Origin: Deltaproteobacteria bacterium
GTDB taxonomy: Bacteria; Myxococcota; UBA727; JABDBI01
Assembly: GCA_016764955.1 (NCBI GenBank)
Contig: JAESQZ010000110.1
Coordinates: 1 to 8,936 of the forward strand
Length of the DNA: 8,936 nt
Reading direction: 5' to 3'
Part shown: positions 6,731 to 8,936 of the stretch, piece after piece
How the letters are laid out: each line of letters opens with the position of its first letter
How positions within the stretch are numbered: the stretch's first letter is position 1
Program-made: the position numbers and the translations under genes
Notes under the pieces: model-generated
What the model was told of the DNA's origin: nothing
Seen by the model: only the letters and a program-made list of their open reading frames with translations
Database searches by the model: none

Positions 6731-7291
6731 ATGAAGAAGTTAGTGTTTGTTATGATGGCTATGCTTTTGGCTTCCGGAGCTGTTTTTGCGGAAAGCGCAA
6801 AAGGCGTTTCTCAAAAGAGAGATATGGCTATCACCTGGAATCCGCTATCCTTATTAGGTTTGACTTTGGCAGGTTCATATGGAATCGCGCTTCATGAAAA
6901 AGTTGCGCTTATTGTGCCTCTGGGTCTTACTTATGTGAATGCCGGCGTTAAAACGGATACTGGCTCTTCTTCTAGTTATCTGTTTGGAATTCAAAGTGGT
7001 CTAGGTGCTAGATTTTATCTATCTGGGGCTGCGTTTCAAGATGGCCTTTATATTCAACCAAATGCAAGCATTGGCTGGTTAAAGTTTGGTAGCAGCGGAG
7101 GTAGCTCTCTTACTCTTGGTGCTAATGCTTTATTCGGCTACTCCTGGGTTTGGGACTCTGGCTTTATGATGAACTTGGCTGGAGGAGCGGGTTATGTGTA
7201 TTCAAGCATTGGCACTGACTCGAATGCTGGTGCTCTGAAAATTGACGGTATTCTTCCGGCACTTGAGTTCGCAATCGGTTACGCCTGGTAG
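6731..7291 (+). CDS. Small outer-membrane beta-barrel-like protein
   Basis: A 186-residue exported protein. Residues 1-20 (MKKLVFVMMAMLLASGAVFA) are a classic Sec signal peptide, with probable cleavage by signal peptidase I after Ala20. The mature chain alternates hydrophobic and polar residues in short strands separated by Gly/Ser-rich turns (TDTGSSSSY, GSSGGSSLTLG, GTDSNAGA) and ends in FAIGYAW, an aromatic C-terminus like the signal recognised by the BAM assembly machinery. Length and pattern suggest a barrel of about eight strands. No specific family or ligand can be named. It probably forms a single-gene transcript after the terminator at 6644-6700. Its stop lies one base from the stop of the convergent glutamate dehydrogenase gene, with no room for a terminator between them. 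Confidence 0.8.
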   Translation: MKKLVFVMMAMLLASGAVFAESAKGVSQKRDMAITWNPLSLLGLTLAGSYGIALHEKVALIVPLGLTYVNAGVKTDTGSSSSYLFGIQSGLGARFYLSGAAFQDGLYIQPNASIGWLKFGSSGGSSLTLGANALFGYSWVWDSGFMMNLAGGAGYVYSSIGTDSNAGALKIDGILPALEFAIGYAW

Positions 7292-7292
7292 C

Positions 7293-8582
7293 TTAAGGCC
7301 AAATGCCGCGTCGTTCATAAACAGCCTGCAAACGCTCAAGCGCGATGATGTAGCAGGCTGTTCGAAGGTTGATTCTCATCTCACGAGCTTTTTCAGATGC
7401 TTGCTGGTAGGTGTACTTCATTCTAAGCTCAAGGCGTGAACGCACATCTTCTAAGTCCCACATTTCGCTTCGTTTATTTTGAAGCCACTCATAATAACTG
7501 ACTACAACACCGCCGGAGTTTGCCAAAATATCTGGAATGACAGTGATATCTTTGTCGGCTAAGATTTGCTCACCTTCTAAATTGGTTGGGCCGTCAGCGC
7601 CTTCGGCAACCACTTTGCAGTTCATGAGCTTGGCTTCATGCTCGCCAATTTGAAGTTCAAGAGCTGCTGGGATAAAAATGTCGCATTCGGTTGCAAAGAA
7701 ATCATCTCGACTAACTTTCTCTCCGCCTGGGTAGCCCTCTAAGTTGCCATTATCTTCAATATATTCGGAAAGTTTGAATGGGTTAAAGCCTTCTGGACAA
7801 CGCCAGTATCCGGTATGATCACCGGTTGCAACGAGTTTAGTGCCCATTCGATGTAGAATTTGAGCTGCATTTGAACCGACGTTCCCATAGCCCTGAATAG
7901 CAACAGTGGCGTTTGCTAAAGGCAAATGGTTTTCATTGGCCCACTGAGTAACACAGTGGACGATTCCACGTCCGGTTGCTTCTTCGCGACCTTGGCTACC
8001 GCCACAAACGATAGACTTGCCAGTGACGGCGCCTTTTTTCGCTTGCTTTTCATGAGCTGGAACCATGTTGCTGTAGGTATCCATCATCCAATCCATAATT
8101 TGAGAATTGGTTCCCAAATCTGGTGCAGGTATATCCCACTCTGGTCCAATATTATTGCCTAGGGCATGGGTGAAACGGCGTGTAATGTGTTCTTGATCCT
8201 CAATACTATAATTAGCTGGGTTGAATTTGACGCCGCCTTTTCCGCCGCCAAAGGGAACATTCTGCAGAGCGCATTTCCAAGTCATCCAGGCTGCAAGAGC
8301 TTTACACTCGTTTAAATAAACATTTTCGTGAAATCGAATACCGCCTTTAAAAGGGCCCAAGATGTTGCTGTGTTGAACCCGGTAACCCTTGAATAATTTC
8401 GTTTTTCCGTCGCTAAGTTTCACCGGGAAGTGGAGGATGATTTCGTTTTTGGGCTGTTTTAAGATGGTTTTCAGCGAGTCATCGATCGAGGTCATTTGGA
8501 AAGCTTTTTCCAATTGGCCATCGGCTAACGCGAACACAAACTCCTTGGTAGAGATCTCTTCCTCAGATTCCATAACCTGCAT
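7293..8582 (-). CDS. gdhA: Glutamate dehydrogenase (hexameric Glu/Leu/Phe/Val dehydrogenase family)
   Basis: A 429-residue enzyme that interconverts glutamate with 2-oxoglutarate and ammonia using NAD(P), in the cytoplasm. The N-terminal dimerisation/substrate domain has GPFKGGIRFH (Lys79), MTWKCAL (Lys103), PFGGGKGGV with the catalytic Lys115, and IPAPDLGT with the catalytic Asp155. The C-terminal Rossmann domain has GYGNVG (231-236), then PAALELQI and NSGGVVVSYYEWLQN. The length is normal and all key residues are present. A TGDHTG stretch after the second Rossmann strand keeps an acidic residue, more in line with NAD than NADP, but this is a weak guess. The ATG at 8582 has no Shine-Dalgarno; a TATAAT at 8591-8596 lies so close that the message would have about two untranslated bases. 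An internal ATG three codons on is the alternative start. The related Leu dehydrogenases are shorter and lack this exact substrate motif set. Confidence 0.93.
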   Translation of the reverse strand: MQVMESEEEISTKEFVFALADGQLEKAFQMTSIDDSLKTILKQPKNEIILHFPVKLSDGKTKLFKGYRVQHSNILGPFKGGIRFHENVYLNECKALAAWMTWKCALQNVPFGGGKGGVKFNPANYSIEDQEHITRRFTHALGNNIGPEWDIPAPDLGTNSQIMDWMMDTYSNMVPAHEKQAKKGAVTGKSIVCGGSQGREEATGRGIVHCVTQWANENHLPLANATVAIQGYGNVGSNAAQILHRMGTKLVATGDHTGYWRCPEGFNPFKLSEYIEDNGNLEGYPGGEKVSRDDFFATECDIFIPAALELQIGEHEAKLMNCKVVAEGADGPTNLEGEQILADKDITVIPDILANSGGVVVSYYEWLQNKRSEMWDLEDVRSRLELRMKYTYQQASEKAREMRINLRTACYIIALERLQAVYERRGIWP

Positions 8583-8590
8583 ATAGGAGT

Positions 8591-8619
8591 ATTATAGACC
8601 TATGATTTAGAATTTGGAA
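8591..8619 (-). promoter_or_regulatory. Possible promoter of glutamate dehydrogenase
   Basis: On the minus strand a perfect TATAAT lies at 8591-8596. A weak -35 candidate, TTCCAA, is 17 bases upstream at 8614-8619, inside the end of the neighbouring gene. The seventh base after the -10 box is 8584, two bases before the ATG. Cotranscription with the upstream gene (24-base gap) is possible as well. Confidence 0.45.
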
Positions 8620-8936
8620 TCAGAACTTTCTAAGGATTTTCCAATCCTAAATAGCCATGGCAGTGGTGTTGTGCCAAGCAGGTCGGCTTCTCGATACTCT
8701 AGGGCTTTTTCGACCATTAACACCACATAGGTCAAAGTTTCTTTGAGAGCCGTTAGCTCGCCAGGGTCTCGTTCAAATGCGATATGAACTTGGTTGCAGG
8801 TTGAAACAAGCTCACGCATCACGCGGGCCTGCTCGGTTTGGTTTAGCTGCGTGAGGGTATCGTAGAAAAGGCCCTTATCTTGGATAAATTGAATCAGGCC
8901 ATTGCTGATAATTGTTTCCTCGGTATTGAGGGTTTC
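8607..8936 (-). CDS. Unrecognised protein, C-terminal part (5' end outside window)
   Basis: The frame is open from the window edge to a TAA at 8607-8609, giving at least 109 residues with no stop; a GTG at 8822 is an internal codon rather than the likely start, because the reading frame upstream of it has normal protein-like composition (for example GLIQFIQDKGLFYDTLTQL). The visible part looks helical and soluble, with LKETLTYVVLMVEKALEYREADLLG and a Pro/Trp-containing PLPWLFRIG near the end (the former read as a helix of mixed charge). I see no catalytic motif, metal site or membrane segment and cannot assign a family. It lies 24 bases upstream of glutamate dehydrogenase in the same direction, so cotranscription is possible. 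Confidence 0.6.
   Translation of the reverse strand, partial: ETLNTEETIISNGLIQFIQDKGLFYDTLTQLNQTEQARVMRELVSTCNQVHIAFERDPGELTALKETLTYVVLMVEKALEYREADLLGTTPLPWLFRIGKSLESSDSKF

Noticed and set aside
7242..7439. 65-residue plus-strand frame crossing the convergent stop codons; likewise 7926-8162 and 8389-8586 opposite glutamate dehydrogenase.
   Set aside because: They are out-of-frame shadows of the outer-membrane protein and dehydrogenase genes and lack recognisable starts.

Overview
The window looks like a Gram-negative bacterial chromosome segment of moderate GC content. Evidence for Gram-negative is a signal-peptide-bearing protein that reads like an outer-membrane beta-barrel with a terminal aromatic residue, an RNase E/G homologue, and REP-like palindromes of the kind scattered through many proteobacterial genomes. 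I cannot name the species. A proteobacterial or former-deltaproteobacterial lineage is a reasonable guess, not a demonstrated fact.

Layout: (1) Positions 1-1117 hold the decayed remains of an AAA+ ATPase of the AAA_14/DUF4143 type, entering from the left edge and broken by an in-frame TAG (60-62) and a one-base deletion near 516-519. (2) 1171-1813 is a compact hicAB toxin-antitoxin module with a 20-bp perfect palindrome occupying the promoter spacer. (3) 1873-6637 is a probable three-gene operon: a fused E1 alpha/beta subunit of a 2-oxoacid (branched-chain or pyruvate) dehydrogenase, an RNase E/G-family ribonuclease with a short disordered tail, and a membrane-anchored coiled-coil protein of unknown function coupled to the RNase by an ATGA overlap. 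A REP-like palindrome plus U-tract follows and probably terminates the transcript. (4) 6731-7291 encodes a small outer-membrane protein. (5) 7293-8582, on the minus strand and converging on it with one base between stop codons, is a glutamate dehydrogenase. (6) 8607-8936, minus strand, is the C-terminal part of an unrecognised protein.

The most unusual structure is in the E1 gene. The linker between the alpha and beta halves is a translated REP-like palindrome (2828-2894), followed directly by five 21-bp tandem repeats plus a degenerate sixth (2890-3012) that encode a DSMGAQG heptad. A second copy of the same palindrome family (6638-6690) sits after the last operon gene. Thus one repeat family appears once as protein-coding linker and once as a probable terminator.

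A second theme is initiation. Three genes that probably start transcripts (hicA, the E1 fusion, glutamate dehydrogenase) have promoter-like -10 boxes so close to the start codon that their mRNAs would be nearly leaderless, whereas the operon-internal genes (hicB, the RNase, the coiled-coil gene) have clear Shine-Dalgarno sequences. The metabolic genes fit amino-acid/2-oxoacid catabolism: the E1 would oxidatively decarboxylate 2-oxoacids and glutamate dehydrogenase links glutamate with 2-oxoglutarate. No E2 or E3 gene is present in the window.
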